Part shown: positions 41,662-51,400 of the stretch, piece by piece
Numbering within the stretch: the stretch's first letter is position 1
How the letters are laid out: every line of letters starts with the position of its first letter
Source of the DNA: Nitrospirota bacterium
Lineage (GTDB): Bacteria > Nitrospirota > Thermodesulfovibrionia > SZUA-242
Length of the DNA: 54,192 nt
NCBI GenBank assembly: GCA_016212095.1
Contig: JACRHH010000026.1
Location: forward strand, 1-54,192
Direction of reading: 5' to 3'
Position numbers and translations under genes: made by a program
Notes under the pieces: generated by a model
The model's input: only the letters and a program-made list of their open reading frames with translations
Told to the model about the DNA's origin: nothing
Databases searched by the model: none

Positions 41662-43389
41662 TTAGACACCATCCGCCGTGCATCTGACCGTCTCTTGTTT
41701 TGTGATTTTCACGCTGTTGTACACTTTTTCGCATTTGGTGACGTTCTGAAAAAGTGAACGCAGGTAGCCTGCGGCGTACTCCCCCTCGCAGTAAGTGAAA
41801 ACTTTATCGACTGTGGCAGCCAAGATACCGTCAAATCCTTCCCAGTCGAATTTGGGCAGGCATTCGTTCAATTCCTTGTCCCACCCGATATCTCTGACAG
41901 CAATTTGTGTCACCAAGAGGCTACCATTCGACATTACCTGCGCCTTCCGACCCGACCGGTCTTGCTCCGGGAGTGTCTTTTGCAAATTCTCAAGGTATGC
42001 ATAAGCGTGTCGCTTTATGATGACGCCGTTGATCACCGAGAAGCCAGTTGTGGACGGATTGAAGAGAATCTTGTAGGGTGCCCTGTCGGGAATGTAAAAT
42101 CGACCAACTTCTTTCCGGAAGACCGCTGTCAGGTTAGGCTGTTTAGAGACGACAACCATCGACTCAATCGCCTCATCGAGTCCAAAGGACTTCTCTGATG
42201 GCGCAAACGAGCTATCCCGCTTGACTTGATAGCGGAAGCCCTGCAGACGTATCTGCCTCTGAAGATCATCCTGAACGGGGTCTTGGGAGATGAAGTCTTT
42301 TGACAGTATCTCGTTCTGGGTATTGTTAGTTCGCGTAATCTCCTTCTTCAGAGATTCCGTGTCGCCAGATACAGCGATGACTCGGATGGGCACTTCAATT
42401 GTTGAGAGGTCAGCACCGGATTTTGCCAGATCTCCCAATACGCTGACTGTTTGGGCGCCGTTGACAACGCTCGCGCCTTCGGCCTTGAAGTACCCGAAGT
42501 CGCGATTGTCTCGGTTCTCTTTGGTCTTTTCGACGGACTCTGCAAGGAGTGTGATCCCGTTATTGAAGTACCAAAAGTACTCCGGGCGCCTTTTCGCCGT
42601 ATCCGCGATTTGGTCGTTCACTGGTGTTGAGCCAAGCATCTTCCGAATGTTTGAGTCAAGGAGTCGGTCACCATGTTCCTGCCACCATTCGCCGATTTTG
42701 GTCCCGTTAATTCTTCCGAAGTATGACTTCAGCGGCTCCGCCACCTGGCCCCATTCCTTTAGGTGGAATTCCAAATTGAGCGACGTTGCGGTACTATCAC
42801 TCGAAAGTATGTTGAAGATCGTGGGCCGGCTAAGACTATGATAGCGGAAAACTGGATCGTCGGTGGGATCGTCAAAATCATTCAGTCCCGAAATTAATTC
42901 GTCTACAATCTCTTGGCCGTGCTTCGCCAGCTCTGGTTTTCCCGTGTGCGCCAGGACAATGTCGAATTTCACACCAAAAGTGCTAACAGCTGTGAGTTCT
43001 GCTGTTTTCGTCTGAACTTTGGAGTTGAATTTGCTCAGTTTCCCGTCGAGGAAGTCGTGGATTCCATCCCGGAACGTTCGGAGTTCATTGGCAGATGGCT
43101 CACCGACACCGTCTTGGATGAACTTTGCTTGGACTATCGTAAGGCGTTTCGTGATCTGATTGTAGTATATGGCGTCCAGGCCATTGTCATCTCCTCCGTC
43201 AACAACCGCTTTCCCGGCAATCACTTCCGTGCATTCGCCGAGGTGGTGCGCAGCGAATGCCGCAATGCACCGTGTAGTCAATTTCGTCTCGAACTCTTTG
43301 TCAGAAGTGCTCAGGTCGGACGTGTCGATATGGGTGGCATACAGCTCACGCAGTCTCGATGCGATCTGCTTCACTATAACCTTGCTCAT
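41662..43389 (-). CDS. AIPR-family abortive-infection phage resistance protein
   Basis: 575 residues. The N-terminal third holds a PD-(D/E)XK-like core (GGDDNGLDAIYYNQITKRLT then IVQAKF, i.e. D...Q-x-K). RPEYFWYFNNGITLLAESVE (about 272-291) and EGASVVNGAQTVSVLGDLAK are the hallmark AIPR motifs. Members confer phage abortive infection in some hosts; the mechanism is probably nucleolytic. GGGAGA before the ATG at 43389 supports the start. Its codon use is more AT-rich than the glycan operon. Lying upstream of attC-like site 1, it could itself be a cassette. Confidence 0.88.
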   Translation of the reverse strand: MSKVIVKQIASRLRELYATHIDTSDLSTSDKEFETKLTTRCIAAFAAHHLGECTEVIAGKAVVDGGDDNGLDAIYYNQITKRLTIVQAKFIQDGVGEPSANELRTFRDGIHDFLDGKLSKFNSKVQTKTAELTAVSTFGVKFDIVLAHTGKPELAKHGQEIVDELISGLNDFDDPTDDPVFRYHSLSRPTIFNILSSDSTATSLNLEFHLKEWGQVAEPLKSYFGRINGTKIGEWWQEHGDRLLDSNIRKMLGSTPVNDQIADTAKRRPEYFWYFNNGITLLAESVEKTKENRDNRDFGYFKAEGASVVNGAQTVSVLGDLAKSGADLSTIEVPIRVIAVSGDTESLKKEITRTNNTQNEILSKDFISQDPVQDDLQRQIRLQGFRYQVKRDSSFAPSEKSFGLDEAIESMVVVSKQPNLTAVFRKEVGRFYIPDRAPYKILFNPSTTGFSVINGVIIKRHAYAYLENLQKTLPEQDRSGRKAQVMSNGSLLVTQIAVRDIGWDKELNECLPKFDWEGFDGILAATVDKVFTYCEGEYAAGYLRSLFQNVTKCEKVYNSVKITKQETVRCTADGV

Positions 43390-43887
43390 TCTATTTCATT
43401 TCTCCCTCGGTTTTGACCGAACTGCGCGGGCTTTTCCCTCTCTTCGTGCTCCTATCGATGATCATACTGGCTCATTGCCATCAACTTTCAACTCTCTCCT
43501 ATGCCTATGGATAACCAGTGATTAACCGGTTAACTCGTTATCCACAACCAGTTGCATGATTTTTTTACCATCGCTGCTCTTTTCCCAAGCAAACCTGCAA
43601 ATTCTAACTTGTTATTCACGCAAAAGGGGGAGATAACGAGTTTCTCGTTATCCAAGCTTGAAATCCTAGAACTGGAAGATCATCCCCCACTGCACCCCCT
43701 CGGCGTTATTCTCGGATGCGGTTAACTTAGCCGCCGGTTTGGGCGGATGTCAAGGGAAAACGCCGTTCCCGGACGGTTGCACTATTCAAGGATCACAATC
43801 CGAAGGCTGTCCAGCAAAAGCCGCTTGTTATTATCCTAAATCTCTCCAAGATGACCAAGAAACCGCCGGTTGTTTGCGGAACCGAAC
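43390..43887. other. Intergenic region with TTATCCA-type repeats
   Basis: No gene is seen. Two inverted repeats share the end GTTATCC: GGATAAC...GTTATCC with a central TTAACCGGTTAA (43509-43543), and a perfect hairpin GATAACGAG-ttt-CTCGTTATC (43632-43652). TTATCCACA (43538-43546) equals the DnaA-box consensus, and TTATTCACG lies at about 43611. The region is AT-richer than its surroundings. It may hold the AIPR operator. Confidence 0.5.
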
Positions 43888-46647
43888 CTAGAACGCATGT
43901 CCCAGGCTGAAATGAATCTCGAACCTGCTCTCGCCCGGTTCCGGGGCGAATTTTTGCCCGTAATCGAGCCTGAACGGCCCGACCGGCGTGTTGTAGCGGA
44001 TGCCGCCTCCATATGTGTACTTGAAACCCACCGGATTGACGTCCTCGGTTTTCTGCCAGACGTTTCCTCCATCCACAAAGCCCACCAGCCCCAGCCCCTT
44101 CCAGACATCAACCCGCAGCTCGGCGTTTCCGAGCGCGTACACGTTTCCGCCTGTCGGGGTTCCGTCATCGGCCTTCGGGCCGAGGGTGTCGCGGGCGTAT
44201 CCCCTCACGCTCGAACCGCCGCCCAGGAAAAAGCGCTCGACAATAGGAAGCTCCTTGTCGCGCCCCATGCCGTGGGCAAAGCCGCCCTTGAAGGACAGCG
44301 CCGCCACAAGCGGACGCGCCAGATGAAAATACCAACTGCTCTGGCCCGTCAGCTTGATGAATTCGGTCTCCGACATCAGGGCCTTGCTTGCGATCTTGAC
44401 CACGGCGGCGTTCAGCGAGCCGTGGCGCGGATTGAACGGATTGCTTCTGGTGTCGCGCGCAAGTGACGGGCTGAGGCTGCTTATTCCAAGCGTGCCGACG
44501 TCGTCACGGCTCAGAATCTCGCCCGGTCTCACGTTGAATGTATCCACAAACGAGTATTCATACTCCAGCGAGCCCTTGACCGTCTCGGAAAAATCGCGGT
44601 CTATTCCGGCGATGAATGCGCTGCGGTCGCTCTCGTATCGAATCTCGCGGGTGTCGGCGTCCAGCTTCCTCATGTTCTCGCGTATGAGCGCCGCCCGGAA
44701 CGGAAGCTTGTAACTGGTCAGAAGCCACGGGTCTTCATAGCGAAGAATCCATCGCCGCTCCACCGCGCTTGCCTCGCCGCGCAGTGAAAGCCTTCGGTTC
44801 AGGCCGCCCAGATTCCGGTGGCCTATCTCCACAAATCCGCGCGCAAGGTCGTAGTCGCCATATCCCACGCCGAAATCAACGGAGCCAAACGGGGCCTCGG
44901 TTACCCGCACAACCATGTCCTGGCTGTTGGGGCTTGCGCCCTCGCGCGCCGTCTCGATGTCAACGGACGAGAATATCCGCATCTTGTGAAGCGCCCGTTT
45001 GCCCTCCAGCACCTTGCGGTAGTCGAAATATTCGCCTTCCGAAACCCCGAATTCGCGCTGGATTATTCCGTCCAGGGTGCGGTGGTTTCCGGCGACTATC
45101 GTCTTGCCGAAGCGGAACTGGCGGCCTTCGGAGACCTGGAACACTATATCCACCTTCCGCATGTCATCCGAAAAATTACGCTGAAGATTCACCGACGCGT
45201 CAACGAATCCCGCCGAGCCGAACTTCTCGATCAACCGCATCCGCGCGTCGGATACGTCGGTCTCGTTGTATGTCCGGCCGATCTCCAGCCCAAGCGTATC
45301 GTGAATCTCCGATTCGTCGAAGGCCGTCACTCCCTCCAGCGCAACGCTTCTTATCGTTGTGCGCGGCCCCTCGCCGATTGTGACCGTAACCGATGCCTCG
45401 CCGGGCTTGAAGTCGAGATTGCGAGTGGAGACCATTGCCTCGGCCTTGAGCCAGCCAAGCGCGTTGTACAGCGAGATGATTCTGGCGATGCCCGCGCCAA
45501 GCCGCGCTTCGCTGTACGGATCGCCTTCCGGATAATCGAACGCCTCGCGAATTTTCTCTTCGGGCAGCGTGGCTCCGGTGAATTCAATCCTGCGCAGTAT
45601 TATCCTTGGCCCCTCGTAAATAAAAAAAACCACGACGCGCTCATCGCGCTCTTCCTCGACTGTGGCCGCAGCCTGCGCAAACGGATACCCGCGCTTGTGG
45701 TAAAGCGAGACATATCTGAGCGCCGCCTCCTCTATCGTTTCGTCGGAGAACGGTTCGACAGCTTCATCCATCCGGTATTCCGAAAGGAGTTCGTGTTCAT
45801 TGACCGCCTCGATCCCGTCGAACCTCACCCTGAACAGCGGCCCGTCGTCGAACACCACGCGAAGCGTCCCGTCCCTGAACGACCAATCCGGTTTGCGAGC
45901 CGCATAATGGCCGTCCAATTTCATGTCGGCATAAAGCCCATCAAGCGCGGCGCCGAGAGCCGCGCTGTTGAACCTGTCGCCGGCGGCAAACGGAATATGC
46001 ATCGCCACCCGCTCCCTGTCGCCGTTTCCCTCCAGTTCGATCCGTTGAACCAGCCTGGGCTCGCCTTCCGCAATCAAAATCTCAACGTCAACCACTCCCG
46101 AACCGGCTGCCGCTTCAGCCTTGATTGCAACCCTCGCATCGGGAAACCCGTATTCATCGTATGCCTTCTCAATCCGGCGCTCGACGTCGGATCTTCTGTC
46201 CGCATGGAATTCCGCGCCACGCCTGTAGCCGGACAACTTCATGATTTCCTTGTTCGGGAGGGCGAAATTGCCGTTTACAGTCACACCGGCAATTCGTGTC
46301 TTTTCAGTCACAACCACAAGTATCGGCACGCCGCCCTCATCGGGATCAAGCGCCTCAACCCTCACATCGGTGAATATGCCCTTCCTGAAAACGCGGGAAA
46401 TGCCGCGCCGCACGCGCTCCATCGTGATCTTCATTCCGGGATGCAGGCCAAACAGCTCCAGAAAATAGTCTTCGTCCATGCCGGTCAAGCCCTGAACCGC
46501 AACAACGGAAACCGGCCTGCCGAGATAATTTTGAGGTTCAGCGGCAGACGCGGGACATGCGGGCAGGAACGTGACGATCAGCCAGACAACCGCCACCAGC
46601 GCAAGCATACGGCGGATGGCCGATGCCGTTGTCCTGCGCTCATTCAT
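43888..46647 (-). CDS. BamA/TamA-type outer-membrane assembly protein
   Basis: 919 residues. A signal anchor/peptide at about 10-36 (VAVVWLIVTFLPACPASAAE) is followed by five or more POTRA repeats (about 45-560). A C-terminal 16-strand barrel holds the VRGY loop motif in GGGSSVRGYARDTLGPK, GGGIRYNTPVGPFRLDYG near the end and the C-terminal Phe (FSLGHAF) used as the assembly signal. It inserts or exports outer-membrane proteins. The sequence is longer than E. coli BamA (about 810), and it could be a second BamA/TamA paralogue. AAAGGAGG supports the start. No bam partners adjoin. Confidence 0.88.
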   Translation of the reverse strand: MNERRTTASAIRRMLALVAVVWLIVTFLPACPASAAEPQNYLGRPVSVVAVQGLTGMDEDYFLELFGLHPGMKITMERVRRGISRVFRKGIFTDVRVEALDPDEGGVPILVVVTEKTRIAGVTVNGNFALPNKEIMKLSGYRRGAEFHADRRSDVERRIEKAYDEYGFPDARVAIKAEAAAGSGVVDVEILIAEGEPRLVQRIELEGNGDRERVAMHIPFAAGDRFNSAALGAALDGLYADMKLDGHYAARKPDWSFRDGTLRVVFDDGPLFRVRFDGIEAVNEHELLSEYRMDEAVEPFSDETIEEAALRYVSLYHKRGYPFAQAAATVEEERDERVVVFFIYEGPRIILRRIEFTGATLPEEKIREAFDYPEGDPYSEARLGAGIARIISLYNALGWLKAEAMVSTRNLDFKPGEASVTVTIGEGPRTTIRSVALEGVTAFDESEIHDTLGLEIGRTYNETDVSDARMRLIEKFGSAGFVDASVNLQRNFSDDMRKVDIVFQVSEGRQFRFGKTIVAGNHRTLDGIIQREFGVSEGEYFDYRKVLEGKRALHKMRIFSSVDIETAREGASPNSQDMVVRVTEAPFGSVDFGVGYGDYDLARGFVEIGHRNLGGLNRRLSLRGEASAVERRWILRYEDPWLLTSYKLPFRAALIRENMRKLDADTREIRYESDRSAFIAGIDRDFSETVKGSLEYEYSFVDTFNVRPGEILSRDDVGTLGISSLSPSLARDTRSNPFNPRHGSLNAAVVKIASKALMSETEFIKLTGQSSWYFHLARPLVAALSFKGGFAHGMGRDKELPIVERFFLGGGSSVRGYARDTLGPKADDGTPTGGNVYALGNAELRVDVWKGLGLVGFVDGGNVWQKTEDVNPVGFKYTYGGGIRYNTPVGPFRLDYGQKFAPEPGESRFEIHFSLGHAF

Positions 46648-46803
46648 GGCTCGCCTCCTTTGGATTAGTAACAGGAATTAGGACTTTAACATGATTTTGG
46701 GGGCAAGGTGACATGAATTGCATCCGGAAGACCGCGAGTAATTGTACGAAGCGTTCGGGGCGATTGACTACCCTTTCGCCTATTCTTTATAATTCCAGAC
46801 TTC

Positions 46804-46878
46804 GGGCGATTGGCTCAGCGGAAGAGCACTGCCTTCACACGGCAGGGGTCGCAGGTTCGAACCCCGCATCGCCCACCA
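46804..46878 (+). tRNA. tRNA-Val (anticodon CAC)
   Basis: GGGCGAT/ATCGCCC form the acceptor stem, GCTC/GAGC the D stem and CTGCC/GGCAG the anticodon stem with loop TTCACAC, giving CAC, which reads GTG (Val). The T loop is TTCGAAC. CCA is encoded (46876-46878). The T stem GCAGG/CCCGC carries one A-C mismatch. The neighbouring recombinase genes suggest this gene is an integration site. Confidence 0.93.
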
Positions 46879-46890
46879 TTAACATTAAGA

Positions 46891-46918
46891 AGGGAGCCTT
46901 TGAAAAGGCTCCCTTTTT
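46891..46918 (+). terminator. Intrinsic terminator after tRNA-Val
   Basis: AGGGAGCCTT and AAGGCTCCCT pair perfectly (10 bp) around TGAA and are followed by TTTTT. It lies 12 bases after the tRNA. Confidence 0.9.
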
Positions 46919-46991
46919 CAATGGGTTGAAAAGATACATGGTAACCCGCCAAGCCTTCTGAATCGCTCCTGTCATATCAATTTATTTTGAT

Positions 46992-47031
46992 TGTGCCCAT
47001 TCTGTGCCCGTATTGTGCCCGCTCTGTGCCC
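46992..47031. repeat. Four 11-bp direct repeats (TGTGCCCNNNN)
   Basis: TGTGCCC begins at 46992, 47003, 47014 and 47025, exactly 11 bp apart, so all copies face the same side of the helix. Such phasing is typical of protein-binding iterons. The stretch lies between tRNA-Val and the cargo genes, where recombinase arm sites are expected. No gene occupies 46919-47226. Confidence 0.85.
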
Positions 47032-47061
47032 ACCCATAAATTCACGACGCCTACCACATAT

Positions 47062-47090
47062 CGGCAGGTATCACATTTTGACGCCTGCCG
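47062..47090. repeat. Inverted repeat near the presumed element end
   Basis: CGGCAGG (47062-47068) and CCTGCCG (47084-47090) form a 7-bp dyad with a 15-base centre, flanked by near-matching ATAT/TATG. It may be a recombinase core or regulatory site. No other assignment is possible from the sequence. Confidence 0.45.
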
Positions 47091-47226
47091 TATGCGCCAA
47101 GAAAATCAATTCACATCACGCGCAATGAAAAATGCGGATAATCAGACGGGCTCCTTCGGTGTGTACTCCAATAGGTCTTCTATGGAACTGAGCTTCCCCC
47201 GTTATTTCGTCGTCCACGGACTCACA

Positions 47227-47820
47227 TCACCCGCTCCCACGCCCTTTCCCCTGCCTCCCCCTCCGTTTCTCATTAATCCTCCTGTTCCTGCTGCTCTTGT
47301 TCTCCTTCGCCTTGGCCTCATATTCCTTCGACTTGCTGTCCCACACAAACATCGGCAGCTCGGCACGTATGGCCGTTATCTGCGGATCGTCGGCATCGGG
47401 ATTGCGGCGTTCCCTGATTTTATGCATCCATTCGGCGAGTTCTTTAAGCTCATCTTGCGACAACGCCTTTGACTGCACCAGCGTCCAGCCGCGCCGGGTG
47501 AGACAGAGATCGCCCTGTTCGTTGAGGTAGCGCTTCGCAAGCTCAATTCGGCGGAGAAACTTTTTGTCACTTGCAGAAGCGGCGGCAGATTCCATTGCAG
47601 CCGGATCAATTCCTGCCGCGCGTAAACTTTCGGCTTTTGCTGAAGACAGCTTCCCAAGCTTGAGCCGGCTTTTCAGGCTGCGCACCCATACCGAAAGGCT
47701 TGCCGTATCGCCATGCTCCGGCGGAATTACGTTGCCTTCGGCGGCGATCCATGCCTTAAGCTCGCCAAGCATCCGCTCCCAAAGATCTTTGCGTTTTACC
47801 CCTCGTTTATCGAAACTCAT
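47227..47820 (-). CDS. Protein with helicase-associated-type domain, cargo gene
   Basis: 197 residues from the ATG at 47820; an upstream in-frame TTG at 47832 is less likely. Residues about 15-70 (WERMLGELKAWIAAEGNVIP, then LSVWVRSLKSRLKLGKLSSAKAESLRAAGI) follow the helicase-associated (HA) domain pattern W...L..w...G....p...L..W....R....G.L. The rest is charged and ends in an Arg/Gly/Lys-rich tail. HA domains are thought to bind nucleic acid. The role is unknown, perhaps in element maintenance. It is the gene closest to the tRNA end of the element. Confidence 0.65.
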   Translation of the reverse strand: MSFDKRGVKRKDLWERMLGELKAWIAAEGNVIPPEHGDTASLSVWVRSLKSRLKLGKLSSAKAESLRAAGIDPAAMESAAASASDKKFLRRIELAKRYLNEQGDLCLTRRGWTLVQSKALSQDELKELAEWMHKIRERRNPDADDPQITAIRAELPMFVWDSKSKEYEAKAKENKSSRNRRINEKRRGRQGKGRGSG

Positions 47821-47900
47821 CGGTTCAGGCAACTCGCTTCAACAATTAAGCACATAATCCAATTACACGCATACAAAATCCGGAGGCTTAAGAGTTGCTG

Positions 47901-48125
47901 TCAAGGCCGCCCTTGACTTGAAACGACCCGTTTTCTCTTCAATCCCAATTCCGATGCCGCTTCCTGAAACGAGCGCCCCTGCTGGTTTCGAGGATCTGAC
48001 TTGGCCTTGCGTAATGCCAACAGATCGTGATAGTCATCCAGTTCTTGCCGCATACGAAGGAAATCCTTATAAGGAATTACGGCAAACTCTTTCTTGCCCT
48101 GTTTTTCGATCACTTGTGCTTCCAT
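47901..48125 (-). CDS. Phd/RelB-type antitoxin
   Basis: 74 residues. KEFAVIPYKDFLRMRQELDDYHDLLALRKAKSDPRN resembles Phd/YefM-type antitoxins (V-I-P-x-x-x-F-x-x-L...L...D...AL). The basic C-terminal region (LKRKR) may contact the toxin or DNA. The start is 4 bases after the stop of the RelE-like gene, so the toxin is encoded first, the reverse of the usual order. Confidence 0.7.
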   Translation of the reverse strand: MEAQVIEKQGKKEFAVIPYKDFLRMRQELDDYHDLLALRKAKSDPRNQQGRSFQEAASELGLKRKRVVSSQGRP

Positions 48126-48129
48126 TTGA

Positions 48130-48378
48130 TTAGCGGTATGCCTCCTTTCGATGAAGAATCCGGTAAATGATGGCCTTGTTCCCTGCTACTTCGAAAAGAA
48201 TCCGGAAGTTTCCGACCCTGAGCCGATACTCTGGAGAAAAATTGGTTAACTTCTTGATATCACCCACCAGTCCGTCTTCAAGTCCGAAGATAGCATCTGC
48301 AATATCTTGGGCATCAGCTTTCGAAATGGCTGACAAATCTTTCTCCGCCCGTTTACGGATTTCGATGTCATATCGCAT
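48130..48378 (-). CDS. RelE/ParE toxin
   Basis: 82 residues. MRYDIEIRKRAEKDLSAISK starts the RelE fold and LTNFSPEYRLRVGNFRILFE with the following IIYRILHRKEAYR contains the family's Y-R-L-R-V-G-x-F-R-x-x-F and C-terminal H-R-K-x-x-Y-R. Length is typical. It lies 66 bases beyond the end of the large recombinase gene and may be read from the same transcript. Confidence 0.9.
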   Translation of the reverse strand: MRYDIEIRKRAEKDLSAISKADAQDIADAIFGLEDGLVGDIKKLTNFSPEYRLRVGNFRILFEVAGNKAIIYRILHRKEAYR

Positions 48379-48444
48379 GGTTGATTATAGCGCAGAATCC
48401 ATAACCAGCAGAAACACCCGGTCATAAATATCCGTCATCGCTCA

Positions 48445-51400
48445 TCACTTATTCAGTCCCAACTCCGCCCCGAATGCAATCAGTGCCATCTGCATGGCGA
48501 AGGTAAACACATTGCTGGCCTCCCGCCTGGCGTCGATGTCTTTTGGAGGCTTCAGCACCTTGACGCCAACTGCTCCATCACTGCCTGTGGTGTATTTACC
48601 GGAAGGCACGCTTCCGATGGCAATGTTTATCTTTGCTCCGGCAAGCGCCTTGCGCCATGTTTCCATTGACGCCGAAGCATCCTTCCCCCGCACAGGATAA
48701 TGCGTAAGAACAATCTCCTTTCGGCTTACCGGCATTGCGGCAAGGAACTGAAGCCAGGCAACAAGGTCGCTGCTGTTTCCGGCAAGAACATTGTTCTGCG
48801 TCGATCGAAAGGATCTCAAAAACACCCTTAATCCGTGGTAAAGCAGGGCCATCTGCCTGGAGTCGGCAAGCTTTTCGCAGGCGTTCAGGATTTTGTCTGC
48901 CAGCCTGAGATCGTTATTGCCGTGCGGCTTGGCAGGTATCAGGCGCTTCGACACGGCTTGCGAATTTCTGCTCAGCATGGCGGATGTCTTTTTCGCCATG
49001 ACTTTCCACCTCTCAAACGATTCAAGACCGATTCCGTACACCTCCAAAACTCTATCCGCCTCCATGCCCTCATGCAGATGTTTTTCGAGCGCTGCATGTA
49101 TCCGCCTCCACGAGTATCGCTCTGCCGATGACTCACCGGCAATAACGATCTTTTTTGCCCCAGTGTTTCTTGCGCTATCGTCAAGCGGCTCCCTGAGAGA
49201 TTCCGAAACCGTTACGTCGAGGTTTTTGACCATGCCTTTAACATGCGGCCCGATAATCCATCGCTTATTGGCAAGTTTCCCCTGATTTCTGTAGATGGTG
49301 GCTGTCGATAGCCCGGTGATCTTTTGTATGGTCGGCTCGCCTATTTCCGGCTGGGCATCTTCCTGCCAGAGCGCTCTGCCAAGCATGAAGTCGCACAGAT
49401 GCGTGTAGTTGAGAAGCGTGGTTGCCGGAGACGCATGGCCGCAGAGCATCGAAACGCTGTATAGCGCCGGGCGGCCAAGATGCTCGTTGCCAAGCAGTCC
49501 CTTTATTATTTTGTCGCGCGATTTGTCCTTGTAATTATTCATGAACGGAAACCTCGGCAGACCCGAAGCATCGGGATTGCCAACGAGGCACAGCAGCAGC
49601 CAGTTTGCAAACGAATGGCGGAGATGATGAAACCGCAGCCTGTCGTCTCCGGTAACGGCCCGAAGCGCTTTATGTATCTGCGGAAATATCGTCTCTTCCG
49701 GAATAGGAAGGCGGCTTCCGGGCTCGGCGAACACCGGCGCGGTTATGTCCTCATCTTCCTTCCTGCGTTTCTTAATCCAGTCAACGAACATCCGAAGTTC
49801 ATCGCTGTCCAGCAGCAAATACATCGGAACCCGCCTGACCGAATCTGATGATTTCAATAAAGCGTACCGGCTGCTTCGCACAAGAAGCTCCGGCTGTTTA
49901 TCGCCGTGAACATCGCAAAGCCGGATATTGCGCGCCTCGTTTCTCCGAAGCCCGCAGCGAAAACCGAGTATCGTTATCAGCAATCTCACCATCGAAATCC
50001 TGTCGGCGTTTCCGTCCGGATTAAGCAATGCCAAGGTTTTCTTGTGCATCGCCGGTGAGATGAGGTTTGCATCAACTGAAGCCTCAGGCGGCCCAAGCTT
50101 TCTTGAGGCTATGTTGTTGAAATCAACCGGCGGGGCTCCGTAGCGATCCATCAGGAAAAGATGAAACCTGTAAAGCGTCAGTCCGCAAAGATACCGCTGC
50201 GATACATCCTTGATTTTGTTTACCACGCTCAAATACAGCTCGCGATAATCATCGCCTTCGAATGAAGCCAGATCGGCATCAATAGCTTCGGCGATAAGGT
50301 GTCCACCGATCGCGCGTATGTATCCGCGAATCGTACCCGGCCTCACCTGCGCCTTGGTTGTCCATGAGGGTATGCTGGTCTTCCGCATCAAATGCTTAAC
50401 CGTCCAACTGGCCAGAAGATGCAATACCGGTAAAAACATATGGCTCTTGTCCCTGACGAATTTTTCAACGCGGCTTCTGACGTCAGAGTTTTGCTCCCTT
50501 GTTATCTGGCCGGGCGGAACAATCGTATTCAGCAGCTCCTTTAACAGGCTATGCTGTTTGTCGGTGTCTTCGCCCGCGTAATCAGACGGAATGGAGAGGT
50601 TTTTCGCATCCGTGGGCGCGTTATCGAGATCGTTCCCGCCACCTGTAACGGTGTGCACCGCCTTTCCCGTCCGAAGCCGCGTCCACGCGGAAGGCGAAAG
50701 TGAAACGGCTTTCGTATCTCCCTTGGCGTAGGCAACAAGGTATTGCGGCAGATAAAGGCTTAGGCGAACAGATGCCCACTGAGCCAGTGTCTTTATGTCC
50801 GGCGCTGATTTGCGGTTTTCGCCAATCTCTTTCCAGAAGGCGGAAAGATATTCATCGGAGCTTGAATCAGGCTTGTCGGGATTACCGGCAAGCCAGCGCA
50901 GCATGAGCGCCTGCGTAAGCGGATCGGCAAACCACCTTCGAATTATCCTGAACGTTTCGCTTTTCTCCCCGGTTTCAAACGTGTATTTGTTCGCCGCCGC
51001 TTTTTCGATGTCCACCCAGAAAATATCGCCGTCCAGTCTTGCGCGCGACGGAATCGAGCCAAGCCATGCCTCAATCCATTCAAGATCGAGAAGTCCGCCG
51101 TACACCACGGCAGAATATAGCAGCAGGCCTATTTCCGAACTACCACCCGATTGAAAGGATTGGGAGAAAATATGTTCGAGAACTTTTCCTTCAATTGCCC
51201 GCAGTGCTGCCAGCCCACGGAAATAATCCGGAGTGAACGTCGGCGGATCGGGAGTTATTGCAACCGGCGGAGCTGGTACGTATGCTTTCCAGCCAAGTGT
51301 GCGCTTTCCGTCTTCCACTATCCTGACAAGAAACTGCATCCTGTGCTTGAAAACATAGATGTCGTTATCGTCTTTGAGTTTTGCCCTTATAGCCTCGACA

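Noticed and set aside
43500-43660. Chromosomal or plasmid replication origin
   Set aside because: Only one perfect DnaA box, no dnaA/dnaN/repA/parAB nearby and no clear AT-rich unwinding element; kept only as a motif cluster.
44818-46668. 616-codon plus-strand open frame opposite the BamA-like gene
   Set aside because: It is the antisense shadow of a GC-rich gene; its translation has no domain pattern, while the minus strand encodes clear POTRA and barrel motifs.
46713-46961. 82-codon open frame across the tRNA
   Set aside because: It overlaps tRNA-Val and its terminator entirely and has no ribosome binding site.
46992-47031. CRISPR array
   Set aside because: Units are 11 bp with 4-bp variable parts, far below repeat-spacer sizes, and no cas genes are present.
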